A stretch of 64,000 nt of DNA from Carnegiea gigantea (GCA_029747015.1 JAKOGI010000440.1:396001-460000); one strand, 5' to 3'. Shown: positions 50,801 to 63,408, counted from the first letter of the stretch. Notes: generated by a model from the sequence alone, not told the origin. A program made the numbers and translations.

Positions 50801-51900
50801 CTTCCATAAACCCTCGCGAGACTGTACTTGTCCACTTATGAATGTGAAGGGGTTTAAAGGACTTGTGGCATACACGAAATGAAACCGATGTGCATATGAA
50901 AAGGTGTTTCCCTTATATTCTACTTGATGATGAGTGAAATTCTAAATGTGGCAATATTTAATTGGTTCCTAATTGATATAGTTTCGACATCCATCATGTT
51001 TGATTTTAGCTTACAAATAACTATTAATGTAGTGTTCTGCGTCTTGCAGGACTAGAAGTGAAGAAGTTCTAAATTGGGCCAATTTCCAATCCACTTGGAA
51101 GCCTAAAGGATGAGAATAGGCCAAAAAGAACCTTAGGCATGCCAAAGAGTTCCATACTGTGCCAGCCCATGAAACAGTAGAAAGAAAAGAAAATTAAAAA
51201 AGTGGCACAGGCAACTCATGCCATGTGGCATGTCCATGCTATCCCTACTTTTTCAGGTGCTGAATGGAGCTCGACATAGCAAAAAGGCAAAATTTTGGCA
51301 CAGGTAGGCCGTGCCATGTGGCACGCCCGTGCCAATGTACAGGTCTTAAGAAAAGGGGGTAGATCTTATTTTTTAGGGTTTTATCCTTGAATTGCAACTT
51401 TTCTCTCTCTAGAGAGCTGTCGTAGACTCTTCATCTCTATTAATGAAAGTTAATCCTTCATCCAAAATCAAGCATTTTCTTGATACTCTTTTCTTATTAG
51501 CATCTAATCTCACCCTCTCTCTCCCCTAAATTCATCACAATTCTCTATTCATAGGAATTCACTTTCACCCCTAAATCATGGGTTTTGATGAATTAGGGGT
51601 TGTAGGGAGATTATTGGATCAATTCAAATGGATTTGAACCCTTAATCTACTCCTTAAAAGTTCATCATCTTTTCTTTTAAAATCCCTTTTCCAATCCTCA
51701 TCTTCGTTGTTTCAACTAGGAGGTTGGCACTTCTAGGTTCAAGGATCATCAATGGAATTTAAAATTTGCCATGATTAGTGTTTTATGGTGATTGGTTGTT
51801 GAATGGAACAACAATAATCATGAAAAATCCATGAAGTGAAATTGATTTGTGTGTAAATGATGGGGACCATCCTTTTGAACCTTTTAAAGACCATCCAATA
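50801..51900 (+). repeat. Athila-like pre-LTR end and partial LTR
   Basis: 50810-50880 parallels 25205-25285 (CTTGTCCACTTATGA ... GGGGTTTAAAGGACTTGT). A degenerate PPT-like phrase (GATGAGTGAAATTCTAAATG) near 50930 corresponds to the one at 25368. LTR-like sequence follows, with TGCCATGTGGCA-type palindromes and a CT-rich leader. The boundaries are not sharp, and the right part may be cut by the next element. Confidence 0.4.
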
Positions 51901-52436
51901 AGCCAACAAGAACTATCATGTTGACTAAAGAAGTAAACGAAGTTCATGCTCCAGGCAAACACTTCCTAAACCAACCCTACAACTGACTGTCCAACTCATT
52001 CGGAAATTGGCTTAGATTTATGTATCTTTTAGGACTAGTTACTGAAGGTTTTGAAGACTGTCATGACCACTCTCCTTAAGTTTAAGGACTGTGCTTTCAA
52101 ATAAAACAAGTGGCAAATCTTTTAGACATCATTTTTGAGGGTAAAACAGCAAGTTCTTCCCAGCATTGGAATACCGGGTGCAATTTAACGCAGGTTAGAA
52201 AGTGGGGAAATTAAGTTCATCAGCTTAGCTCTAGTTTTTGCATAACTTTACAGCATGAAAGAAGACAAAAATATTTATCATATCACAGCCCTAAAGCTGA
52301 TCCAAAGCACCCCCATGAGTTGCTATTAACCAACCAAAGAAGGATTAAAATCCTAACAAACGAGCAATAGTACAATGGGTCTAATCACCTTGTTCTTGGA
52401 GCTACCACTTATGCAACTTGCTGATTTGAATTAGGA
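51901..52436. other. Unassigned repeat-region sequence
   Basis: No gene or clear repeat boundary is seen. Confidence 0.35.
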
Positions 52437-52973
52437 TGATGTATTAGGCTGCTTTGTAAAATTGACACTTGATTTGATGGAATCATTCGACCTAAATACA
52501 TGTCCAAGTGGCACTAGAGCTAGCTAAGTTGTACTTGGGAAGGCTGACTTGATCTTTACTCTTCTTTAGTGTACCATTCGGCCTATAGTTAAGCTTTTTA
52601 GGGTTTGAATGGCAAATAGGAAGTCTTTAAAAGCCATGCTCTAGCTCATTTATAAGGCAACTCATTCATGATCGAAAATTGGGATTGAATCTCCCTCTTG
52701 AAATCCTAGTGTGATATCTTGGGCTTGGCAACGCAAGTAGTTCTCTAGGTCTCTTTATCATATTTAGGGAGTGTTTTGATAACCTAAATGATCTAAGGAG
52801 ATTTCCCAAATGTATATAAGAGTGGCTTCTTAAGATTATCTCTTATGAACCCACGTTTTTGTCTCGTTCATCTCTTATTTAATTGCACTCTGGTTGAATT
52901 CACACATTCTATCCAAAGTTATTCTCTCCTTCCATTGGTTGTTTGAGTTGATTAGTGAGGCTAGGATACATCA
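52437..52973 (+). repeat. 5' LTR of the gag-protease-only element
   Basis: About 537 bp, TGATG...ATACATCA. It aligns with 54720-55232 from position 52450 on, at a divergence that looks well over 10%. Confidence 0.68.
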
Positions 52974-52975
52974 AT

Positions 52976-52987
52976 TGGTATCATAGC
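52976..52987 (+). promoter_or_regulatory. Primer binding site of the gag-protease-only element
   Basis: TGGTATCATAGC, one mismatch to the initiator tRNA-Met primer-site consensus, two bases after the LTR. Confidence 0.65.
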
Positions 52988-53056
52988 TTGGCTACCCCTA
53001 TGTGGCCGTAGCTTCCTAAGCCTAAACATAACCCTTAGCCAAACACAAACCAACCT

Positions 53057-54640
53057 ATGAAGAATCCTATAAATATGTCTTCTAGCCTCACACCAGAGCA
53101 AGTGGTTGAACAAGCCTTGAAAGAAAAGGCTAAACTTGAGGGAAGAATCAAGTATTTACAGTCTTAACTTAGTCATCTTATGCAAAAACAAAGAAGGAAC
53201 ATGAGAAGCTCAAGAAGTTTAACCAAGCATGAAGACTCGGATAAGTCTGAGGAAGAAGAAAGCAACACATTCGAAGAATCAAGTGAGGATGATGTCACAC
53301 AAAGGCCTAGGAGGCACCGCAGGCCACAGGAAAGGGGATACAATGACTTCAAAGTTGGCATTCCCAAGTTTGAAGGCCAACTAGACCTAGATCTCTTCTT
53401 GGATTGGCTTCAATTCATGGAAAGAATCTTTGAGTTCAAAGACATCTTGAATGATAAGAAGGTAACACTAGTTTTAAAGCTTAGAAAGTATGCTTCCATT
53501 TGATGGTCTAATGTGATGTCTAAGAGAGTTAGGAAAGGAAAAGGAAAGATTAAGACTTGGGATAAGATGAAAGCTAAACTAAAGTCCAAGTTTCTCCCCT
53601 CGCACTACCTCCAAGACAATTTCCTTAAACTCCACCACCTTAAACAAGAATTTAGGTGTGCATAGGAGTACCCTAGAGACTTTGAGCAACTTCTCTTGAA
53701 GTGTGATTTGAGGGAGCATAAATCCCAAACTTTGATAAGGTACTTGAGTGGATTAGATGAGCAAATTTCTCATGTTGTGGAGCCACACCCACATGCACCT
53801 TAGATAAGCTAAGTACTCAAGCTCATAAGGTCGAACTCCAAAGAAGAACTAAAGGCAAGGGAATGATTGCTAAGCCTAATCCATGGCCTTATCCATTTAA
53901 AAAACCACCATACCATAACCCCGAAACATCTCCAAACACTACCCCAAGAACCCCACTACCTACTGCCCCTAAACCCCATCCAAACCACCACCAAAACCCA
54001 TGGAGAATGAAGATGCTTTAGACGTCAAGGCCTCGATCACATTGCGTCTGAGTCTTCTAACAGGAGGGTGATTTCTTTGGTTGAGCACCAAGCTTCATTT
54101 GAGGAGCAATAAGAGGAGGAAAGAGGAGAAGAGAAGGAGCTCTACTTGAAGGAGGCCCTATAAAAAGTTTAGGAGGCTCTTCATGATGCAAAAATGCTTA
54201 TGATTAGGAGGGTGTTAAGTGGAATAGCTTCCCAAGAAGACCTTAAGCAAAGGGAGAGCATCGTTCACACTAGATGTACTGTGAGTAGGACGGTGTGTCC
54301 TCTCATCATTAACAGGGGATGTTGTGCTAATATAGCACCCAAGACCATGGTGAAAAAGCTGAAGCTTTTAGTCTCACCCCATCTAAGTCCTTACACCATC
54401 CAATGGCTCAAATCAAGGTAAGGGCATGCATATATCTTCTCGATGTTTGCTTACCTTTTCCATCGGAAAGAATGACAAAGATAAGCTTTGGTGTGATATT
54501 GCTCCCATTGATGGTTATCGTGTCCTCTTAGGAAGGCCTTGACTCTTTGATAGAAGGGTCATGCATGATGGTCCCTTAAATACTGACACTTTCACCAAAG
54601 ATCACAAGAAGATTACCCTTACCCCCTCTTAAATCTAACC
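53057..54640 (+). pseudogene. gag: Ty3 gag and protease, decayed
   Basis: An ATG at 53057 opens a frame with SSLTPEQVVEQ and a TAA at 53165-53167. The same frame resumes (53180-53503) with an acidic Ser/Glu stretch, FKVGIPKFEGQLDLDLFLDW and LVLKLRKYAS, and stops at a TGA where related gags have Trp. Later parts read KMKAKLKSKFLPSHYLQDN and RYLSGLDEQISHVVEP. The protease region near 54260-54620 has CTVSRTVCPLIINRGCCANI, where the Asp of the expected DxG site is Asn, then LLGRP and HDGP. The gag is clearly related to the one at 28257-29572 on the other strand. No CCHC knuckle was found. Confidence 0.7.
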
Positions 54641-54719
54641 CACAAAACAAGCTCCTAAAAACTCCTAAGATGGATATCTTTCTCAGTACCCTACTTGAAG
54701 CTCAACTACATGAGTTCGA

Positions 54720-55232
54720 TGCTTTGTAAAGTTGACACCTCAGTTTATTGAATCATTAGACTTAATGAGGTGCCAGAGTAGGATTAGAGCTGGCTAAGTT
54801 GTACTTAGGCAAGTTGATTTGATCTTTACTCTTCCTTAGTGTACCATTCGATCTATGGCTAAGTTTTTGGGGGTTGAATGGCTAATAAAAAGTCTTTAAA
54901 AGCTAGCCCCTCTAAGGCAACTTGTTCATGAATAAAACTGCAATTGAATTTCTCTCTTAAAATCAATAGTGTTGTATCTTGAGCTCGACAACTCAAGTGG
55001 GTCTCTAGGTCTCTTTATCTCATTTAGGATGTGGTTCTCTAACGTAAAGATCTGTAGAGATTGCCCAAGTGTGTACAAGAGTGGCTTCTTAGGATTATCT
55101 CTTGTGAACCCACTTGTTTATCTCTTTCATCTCTTGTTTGATTGCATTCTGCTTGAATTCACGCATTTTATCCAAAGTTATTCTCTGCTTTCTTTCGTTG
55201 TTTGAGCTGATTAGTAAGGGTAAGATACATAA
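54720..55232 (+). repeat. 3' LTR of the gag-protease-only element (5'-truncated)
   Basis: Begins TGCTTTGTAAAG, corresponding to position 52450 of the left LTR, directly after pol-like codons. It ends GATACATAA against GATACATCA. Confidence 0.68.
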
Positions 55233-56203
55233 GTAACATTCTCTCTTTATTGCTTATTGTTATATTAGTAAGTTGTTAATTTTAGGATCATTTTTCTTTT
55301 TAGGAGATCCTTTGAGGAATTATTGTAAATGTTGGTGGTCTTGCAGTGTCACAAACAAAGTCGAGCCCCATTTACCAGTCTTTTGATGTCCTAAGTGTTA
55401 AATACTTGTTATCTTGTATAATATATAGGTTAGTTTAGGTTCACTTATTTGTGTTTAATTGGAACCTTTATTTTTAGTGTAGTTGGTCTAGGTCTTCATT
55501 TTAGAGTAATTTAGGTTAGTATACTAAAATCTTTCTCACAATGGAGGAAAAAAAACTTAGCTAATTCACCATTATCTTAGGGGACAACATTCCCCTTTCT
55601 CACCACGAAAACCTATTAGCACTAGCCAATTGATTTGTAATCTAAACGATCAGTCCATCCTTAAATCTTAACATCACCATATGATCCGTGGTACGTACTC
55701 AAGAGCAAACCTACTAGCATATTCCATTACTAACATGCTATGTTTTAGAGTTAAAAATTCTCTATGGTTTTGCTTTTGTAAATGCGTGAGATAGAATTTT
55801 GCTTATAGTACCTCACTAATTCTAACCCACCTCAAGGTCTTGAAAAGTGGTCCTTGTTGTTCCTAGCAAATATTAGCTTGCCCAGCAAATAAAAGGCCCT
55901 AATACTTACATGTTTGTTATGTGGAACTACCACAACATCAAAAATCTTCTCCATTTATCTAACCCACTCTTCCAGCACCGTAAGGTTTATCTTACTACGT
56001 AGGTTTGCTTGTTTCACTTTGCAACCTGATCAAAGACCTTGTTTTCTTTTTCTGTCTTTTCAGAATCAGAGCCCTTAGACCTTTTCATCATTGAGTTCCT
56101 ATTTTTTTGATAAGTTTAGGGTCTAGAATATTATTAAGCACTCCTCTAGAATACTGACAAATGGAAGATTAATAATTATAGGCCTGGTTTTTCAGAGTGA
56201 ATA
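55233..56203. other. No gene seen
   Basis: AT-rich sequence without recognisable coding or repeat structure. Confidence 0.5.
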
Positions 56204-57823
56204 TTTTAGTACCTCGAAGTTCAGTGACTGAAGTTTTAGGTACCCTCTGTATTTTCTTAACCCCCTAAACTTTTGAAATTTGCATTTTTAATCTCAATCC
56301 TTAAAAATTTACTTTCAAAAACTTTAATTTAGTGCATGCGTATTTTCTCTCATAAGCACTACCCAAAGTCCTATTTCAAATACTATCGCTTCCTATCTTC
56401 AATAATTTTAAGAAAATTTTCTCTTTATTCTAGAATATGGTTTTATATGATTATTTATCCAATTTTTATTTCTTGATCTAAAAACTAAATTTCTTGTTCA
56501 ATTAGTTGATTTAGAAGATCCCAGTGACCAATGCCAAGAATGGTTTCAGAATGCCAAGAAGTAGTTAATGATCGTGCGTTAGTACGAGCCATTTGTTTTT
56601 ACAATATTTATCATCAAATGTGGGTATTGATTGAACAAGGAAGAACACTAATGCATTGCAGAAGCACTACTTTTATTTATCACAATGATCTCAGCAAACG
56701 TGAAGGTAGGACCTACTTTAGAAGATGCCTTTGATTATCTCTTTCATGTTGGAGCTAGAAATTTCTTATCAAAAAAAGAAAAAAAATATCTTCATGACTT
56801 ACTTGAAAAATAGGATCCATAGCATCTTTAATTTAATGAAGATTTTGATGATTATCTGGATAATGATTGACTAGAAGGCATATTAGAGATGAAGACATGC
56901 AAAATCTCAATATGGATGACTAGTCTTGTCAACATTAAGTGTTCTAAAAAGTTCTTGCATAATTATTTTATTTTGTCAAGTGTCAAGTCAGTAAAATAAT
57001 GTAATCTACGATAGCCATGTGAGGATAGCTGCAGTCACATGAAAATATCAGTGTGTACTGTAGCAATTAGGGCATCCTATGTAGTCCAACTCTATAAAAA
57101 GAATATCAGAGTACTAAGAAGGAACACGATCATTTAAGCATACTTGAGCAAAAGAGAAGTCGGAAATCTCTATTTCTCTATGAGCAAGCATCTCTGATGA
57201 TCTTAATAGTTGAAGTCCCTCTTTAATGTTTCCATTGTAATATTTCGACTTTCAATCTTTCAATAAAAGAAGTTTCCTAGCAGGGAATATTAGTCAATCA
57301 AACCTTATGTCTTAAATATTATAATTTCTTGGCTAAAGTTTCACGATCCTTAATATATAGAACTTGATTCCTGATTACGATCCAAGGTAGCAAAACAAAA
57401 AGGATCAGTGTTGTGCCTAATCTAAGGAAGGTGTGGTTGAGATTAGCAATCTCTATAAGTTGGAAGTTAGAGGAACACCAGGGTCTGATGCCGATTAAGT
57501 TTAGGTAACGATCCAAACTCTATAATGTGATAACTAATATCAATAAAGTCATTATAGGAAGTTTAATAATTTAAAACAACCGTATTTCTTGAAAAAGCCC
57601 TATTAGCCTATTTGCATCTTTTACCAATTCTGGAGTCTTTTCATAATTTCAAAAATTTTTGGATCAAAAGCTAGAAAAGAAATAGTGCAGGAGGTATTAA
57701 AAAAATTAAAATAGCCATTCAGAAGGTAGTAAAAATCAAACACCAGACCTTAAGGGACTAAAAAATTAAGTCAAAAAAGTAAGGCCTAAAAAAAACAATG
57801 ACACATATATCAAGGTACTAAAA
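56204..57823. mobile_element. 1.6-kb segment bounded by inverted 14-mers (pararetrovirus- or transposon-like remnant)
   Basis: TTTTAGTACCTCGA at 56204-56217 is inverted with one mismatch at 57810-57823. Inside, a plus-strand frame (56531-56734, continuing in another frame to about 56870) encodes the tail of an unrecognised protein with several stops. It is followed by a TATA-like box (TATAAAAA, 57093-57100) and AATAAA (57262-57267). ORF tail, promoter-like region and poly(A)-like signal in that order resemble the intergenic region of integrated plant pararetroviruses. The inverted ends instead suggest a DNA transposon. I cannot choose between them from the sequence. Confidence 0.3.
56531..56870 (+). 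pseudogene. Unrecognised protein tail, broken
   Basis: The open part has FYNIYHQMWVLIEQGRTL and IYHNDLSKREG. After a frame change near 56700, EDAFDYLFHVGARNFLSKK and an acidic C-terminal tail with extra stops can be read. The composition looks protein-like rather than random, but I do not recognise a family. It could be the C-terminal end of a viral or transposon protein. Confidence 0.35.
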
Positions 57824-57837
57824 AGTCAATTATCCAT

Positions 57838-60372
57838 AGTATGTCTATGTTTACGCTCAGCAACCTCATTTGCTTTGGAGTATATGGACAAGATTTACGA
57901 AATAAATGTCCTGGTGGAGAAAATGAGCTTTTAATGGGTCATTATTAAATTCCTTCTTACTATCACTTTGAAAAAGTTTGATTTTGTGATGAAACAAGTT
58001 TTCAACCATTTTGTGAATGGTGATCAAAATAGTATATGCTTCATATTTATACTTCATTGGATAAATCCATGTAAAACAACTGCAGTCATCAACAAAGCAA
58101 GCATAGTAATGATAGCGTAAATTAGAAATTACTGGAGACTGCCTAATATTTGAGTGTATTAAATAAAGGGGACCACTATAACAATGTTCTGCTTCATAGA
58201 AAGGTTACCGATGGGCTTTGCCCAACTCCTTGACACAGATTTATTACTGAAGTTTGACTCAAGATAAATAAGATGCTTCTGCCTAAGAGATGAGAGAACT
58301 CTAGAACCACAGTGACCGAGAGGGCAATGCCAAGCATCACCAGAAGCTCGAAGAGCAGCTAAAGTAGGAACAGGTGAGGACAAAGTCAAGGTATAAATAC
58401 CACCATCACTAGAACCCCGAAGCAGAGTTGTCCCTGTTTGTTTGGCCTTAATATAAACAGACTATGAGTTAAAACCAACTTCACATTTGTTGTCATGACA
58501 TAATATGTCATCAATATAGACAGAATTTGAGTTAAAAACAACGAATTACATATGCAATTGTAAAGGCTTGGCAGAGGTGGACAAAGACACTTGGCCCATA
58601 TGATGTATTGGCAGCTGAGTTCCATTATAAATAATGGCATTACGAGTTCCGCTATAAAGGAGTTCACGAAACAAGATACCTTCAGACGGGGTCATATGAG
58701 AGGCGACGGTTGAATTTGGATACAAGAGAACATCGTTCACTTCACCAGACTAAATTGTAGCAAGAACAGTCAACCCTGAAGAATAGAAGAAGGTTCCATA
58801 GTAGGAAAGTACCAAGGACGGTAGGGAGCTATGTGACCTGGGCTGAAACAAAATTGGCAAACAACTTGAGAAGGAGGGCATGTCATCACATACAGTGGGG
58901 ATAGAAGAAACTGAAGAACCCAAAGCAGATAAAGAAGCTAAGGCAACAAGAGGATATATTTGACGTAGGTTTACTCTGTTCCCTAGTAGAATGATGCTGC
59001 GGTCCTTGATGATTGCTACCTCTACCACCATGTTGTCCGGGGCTATGGCTTCCTTCGTGGCCTCGATTGTTACGTCCACCTCTCCAATTATTGTTACGAC
59101 CTCGCCAATTGTTGTCTTGATTGACACCAGAGGATTGAGAATTGTGTGATGAACCGTTAGATCGAGAAGTGGAGGAAGTCGTAGTAACTGTGATAAAAGC
59201 CTGATGAGTGGAGAGAGAGGAAGTTCCCTCACGAATGCGCAGCAGGCGAGGTTTGTACAAAATTAATTTTGTACGAAGGTCATCAAAGGTAAAATTGCCC
59301 CCAAAGTAAGTAGCATGAATAAAGGTTTCATAGTCATCATCTGAACCATCCACTGTATGTTGAATTAGTTCTTAGTCCATCAACGGAGTTAATGGCAACT
59401 AAAGAATCGACAATGTTCTTAATTTCACGAAGGCATGATTCCATATATTGGGTTTTTTGTTTCTCAACATTGCTGAGTCTTTGTCTCAATTTTATTTTCT
59501 TCGCCAAACTAGCAGTAAGAAACTACCTATGTAATCGGTCCAAATTTGATAGGAATTATTTAAATCACGCACTTCAACTAAAAGATCACCAAAAACATTA
59601 GCAAACAGACGAGCGAAGCATTTGATCTACACGCAACCATTGAGAGAAAAGAGGATTAACTATCCGACCAGCAGTGGAATCCAAAATAGTAAATGACGAC
59701 GGTGACAAAGATCCATCAACAAGGCCAATAAGATTGTAGGAAATAAGAAATGCCATAAGACAAGTCCGCTAGTTGAGATAGTCTTCAATCTTGTCAAGAG
59801 GGATCGACACAATGTTGCCTACGTTGACGGACATGGGATAAGTCAGGATGATGACACTGGAAGGATGAGGATCGACGGGGGAAGAGCTGAACTGAAGATG
59901 GTGAAGTCCAGTAATTAACTTATTGAGAGATGGTGCCGCAGAAGACCCGAATACGGGCTATTGGAGGCCTGGCAGAATGGACTGTGAGCACAGCCCATTA
60001 GGGAAGGGCGCTGCTGAGCGAACAGGTGCCCATGGCAGCATCACCGAGAGGGTGGGATACGGCAGGGAGACTCCGGCAGTGAGGGCGGAAGACTGGAAGA
60101 CTAACCGAAGGGGGCTGCGTGGGGGGTGGCAGCGGCACATTAGTTTGGCTGCTTGATGCCCAGCCAGCGTCGCGCAGGGGATAGAGAGAAGTGCTGGACA
60201 TGGTGGAGACAGCGGAGGAGTTGGGCTCCTCAAGGTCGAAACAGACCGGTGGATGTATAACCAGAGGTTGTGACATGGCGCCGGAGACATGCGGCTGGTA
60301 GAAGAACTCGGTGACAGCAGGGAGGATTCTATTGGTGCCTAGCGAGCAGGGAAGGCGGGAAAACTGCCATGG
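57838..60372 (-). pseudogene. Decayed Ty1/Copia gag-protease-integrase
   Basis: Minus-strand fragments in several frames. The gag N-terminus is near 59830 (NVGNIVSIPLDKIEDYLNW). The gag C-terminal part at 59353-58886 has LRTKLILYKPRLLRI followed by an Asn/Gly/Arg-rich tail. The region after the protease is at 58740-58546 (NGTQLPIHHMGQVSLST). The GAG-pre-integrase motif is near 58340 (WHCPLGHCGSRVLSSL). An integrase core part is at 58057-57866 (HHKIKLFQSDSKKEF, with an Asp). RT is missing; the remnant ends at about 57838 near the preceding segment. A Pro/Ser-rich open stretch lies at 60290-59958. It looks like a short-LTR Copia lineage. Confidence 0.65.
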
Positions 60373-60482
60373 TTAAGGCCTAAAAAAATTTAAAAAGAAT
60401 TAAATTTTTAGTTTATGGAGCCCAAAACCTGCTTTCGTACTCTCCGACAATGTTTTGACCGAGTAATTTGGCTCAGCACCAT

Positions 60483-60621
60483 TGAATACCGTGAGTCCTA
60501 GATTTATATTACACATGCTTAGGGTTACAAAAGGATATTTACATACATTTGTCTCTGATATACTTATACTTGCCTACCATAAAATTATCCAGTATGAAGC
60601 TCAAAAAATTTTTTTCTAACA
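60483..60621 (-). repeat. Putative short 5' LTR of the decayed Copia element
   Basis: The minus strand starts TGTTAGAAAA at 60621 and plausibly ends GGTATTCA at 60483, followed by TGGTGCTGAGCC, a degenerate initiator-Met primer site. TGTTAGA is a common Copia LTR start. No second LTR was found, so this rests on end motifs only. Confidence 0.4.
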
Positions 60622-60876
60622 GCACGATTGTACCTTGATTTTGACACTTGGTCTACAACGAGGCAACATCATCAACTAAATAGGCTAATAACCAGTTGAC
60701 AAAAATCTACCGAATGGTTTATGCCGACAAGATCAAAAGAGAGCATGACAATATGGAATCATATCACAGGTACATAGGGAAAGATTCGATTTTAGCTAGT
60801 GACTACCTGAAGTCTTAATTTTTGCCCATTAACACTGAAATTGCTGGGTGAATAATTTTTTTGATTTAAAGTTATA

Positions 60877-61116
60877 TACTACTTATGTTCCAATCCTTTT
60901 TTTTTTTTTTTTTCTCTGTGACACTTCGCAGTTTTTGACATAACATTTTGACCAATAGTTTTTATCATTACATGTTATATTCTTATCGAAGTAGTTTTCA
61001 AAATGAATATAGTCTTGTTACCATTAATCAATATATATCTCATTAATTAATAGTTAATGTTAGAAAATATTAACCTTAAAAGTCAAATTAATATTAAAGA
61101 AAAGGAAGGAGTGCTA
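60877..61116. mobile_element. Stowaway-like MITE remnant
   Basis: The left end TACTACTTATGTTCCAATCC and the right end GGAAGGAGTGCTA are inverted and resemble the CTCCCTCCGTTCC terminus of plant Stowaway elements with TA target. Internal text (GTGACACTTCGCAG, TTTTGACCAATA) is also of that style. It is degenerate, and the boundaries are approximate. Confidence 0.4.
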
Positions 61117-62800
61117 TTTACTAATCCTAAAATCAGGAGCCAATGTTGTAATGGTCTTTAGTGTTATGTTCTTGAGAATACTTTCATATTTTAAAAGAAA
61201 GTATTCTTGGGAACACTTTCTTTTAATTTTTGAGTAATTAATTTATAATTTTGTAAGACCTTAAATACATTATATTTCATATTTTATTTTTCCTTCTTTT
61301 ATGTATTCACTAACCCTTGTTTCTGACTTAAAAATTAAAAATTATGATGACTTGTGTCCATAATTTAATCTCTATTTTTTACCATTCTTATGTTGATCTC
61401 CCATAAAAGTGGGAAGCAAAGAAAAACAAAAGAGACAATAAAGTGGGCGCCATTCCCATGGTATCATTGCTTGGAGCATATTACTTCTTGGCTAATAATG
61501 ATCGAAATGTTAAGTGGGCTAAACAATATCCTTTACCGCCTATTAAGTTGCATTTCTTATGTTGCCCTACTCTTGTTTGTCTCCCTTTAATTTTATGTAG
61601 TTATCTATTATTTCTTTAAAAGCCCTTTGATGGACATCAGATTATGCTTCAGCATTGCATCAACTTGGGTATATCATCACCCAAAAGAAAAAAGAGGAAA
61701 AGAAAAAAAACAAAACTAGGAAACCCAACATGATTAATCCATGATAATTTCATTGCCCAAATTGTAAGATGTGCCAGCTTAACTTGGCATTAACACATTC
61801 CAAAAGACAAAGCTTCGAGGACCAATGAGAATTCCACTAATTATACTCGGTGTAAATAATGGATATTGTATCTACAATTAAAAATTAAAAAAAAAAAGAT
61901 GTCTTTCAAGATTCTTTCCTAGATATTACATTTTATACATATATTCTGTTTGAATTCAATCATATTGTAGACAATATATATATACGATAAATTGTAAATG
62001 AATGATCAATGAATTTTTCAAGAAAGTTTAGTGATCATTTATGGATAGAAAAGGAACACTAACTGCACACTATAATTACAAAAATCTCCTATTTAAAATA
62101 GACATCATTTTTTTTTTAAAAAAGATGTATTGTTACCTTTTTATTTCTATACAAACAGAACTTGCGTCTTGCAAATGTGCCAAAATGCACTACTCATTTT
62201 TCACATAGGCATTGACATACCATACACAATATCTATTGGGAGGGGTTGACAAATACTATTGTGTCATTTGATTAGAAGTAATGCAATCAGTATGTAATAA
62301 AATTAACTATGTAATATAATTTTCAATGTAATTGAATGGGATAATAATTATATTATAATATTTGGTACAAAAGTTATACAATTGTAACGGAATAAATTTA
62401 TTTACAAACAACACTTCATTTTACACATGGCTTAAGGTATTTGCAATTCAGTTCGCATTTTATTTTGCTTACTTTAATTATTTTCAACTTTTGTGGTAAC
62501 TATCATTCAATATATTATCATCACGATTATGATGATTCACATGAGACTAACTTCACTCTATTTCCTCTAGTTAACAATAATGTAATGTTACTTAAGTTTA
62601 GCAAGTATAGAGAGGAGATGATGATGATGACGACGATGATGATGATGAGAAAGAGAGATAGGGATGATGTCTGGAACGTAAAAAAATACAGTTACAATAA
62701 TATAATCATGGCCTGAGTTAAGCTTTATCTAATAGAGAGTACAAAGAAGGGGTGGGGGCTCAAACTTTAAAAATGTGACTGCACTATAGGCATATATAAG
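61117..62800. other. Intergenic, no gene seen
   Basis: AT-rich. It contains an 11-bp perfect inverted repeat (61175-61185 with 61197-61207) and a GAT-rich stretch at 62616-62650. The open frame 62441-62716 across the latter is low complexity (poly-Met) and not called. Confidence 0.5.
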
Positions 62801-63408
62801 TAGGGCTGTCAAAAGTTAATCCGACACGATTACCGACCTAAACCGAACAAGAAATTAAGTGTATTTGGATAAAAATTTTGAACCCGTTTAATTAAATGGG
62901 TTGACATGTTTAACCCGTTTAATTAATTAAGTTAGGCTCAAGTTGAGAATTTTGACCCAAAAAAATATATATTTAACCCGTTTAATTAAACAGGTTAAAT
63001 AGGTCGACTTGTTTACCCAATTACCATTTATTTTTTGAGGAGAAATTGTGAAATAGTAGGTTTTAATTAGTCGATTTGTGTTTTAGAGTCGTCGTTCTCA
63101 CTGATGATGGACAATGGTTGCGTTGTGATGATATATTGAACTTAAAGGAATGGTTTATAATGTTTCATAATCATACTTCAGTCAAAATGTTAAGTGGGCA
63201 AATAGGTAATCAGATAACTTGAACCTGACCCGTTTATATTAAACGGGTTAATGGACAAATTTAAGGTCAACACGTTTAAAAAATAAATGAGTATAGGTCA
63301 AGGTTTTCCGTTTAATAAATGGGTTAGGCTCAAGTCGAGGATTTCTCAACCCGTTTAAGTTTGACATGAAAACGAACTCAATCCGACCTGACTTGTTTAA
63401 CAGCCCTA
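62801..63408. mobile_element. hAT-type MITE (608 bp)
   Basis: The termini are TAGGGCTGTCAAA at the left and its near-perfect inverse (TTTAACAGCCCTA) at the right. An exact 8-bp target duplication TATATAAG lies at 62793-62800 and 63409-63416. Subterminal sequence carries multiple copies of AACCCGTTTAATTAA-type motifs in both orientations. The TIR motif and the 8-bp duplication are hAT superfamily hallmarks. No transposase is encoded, so it is non-autonomous. Confidence 0.88.

Larger units (their letters stand above)
52437..55232 (+). mobile_element. Gag-protease-only Ty3 element, plus strand
   Basis: Two terminal repeats, about 52437-52973 and 54720-55232, align throughout (shared GTGTACCATTCG, AGTCTTTAAAAGC and AAGAGTGGCTTCTTA). 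An initiator-Met-like primer site lies at 52976-52987. The interior (52974-54719) encodes gag and protease and then stops; RT and integrase are absent. The left repeat begins TGATGTATTAGG, similar to the LTR start of the gag-only element at 29622. The right repeat lacks its first dozen bases, so the pol deletion runs into the LTR. No matching target duplication was found. Confidence 0.7.

Noticed and set aside
62441..62716. 91-codon frame with a poly-Met run
   Set aside because: It spans a GAT/ATG repeat in AT-rich DNA and has no recognisable domain.
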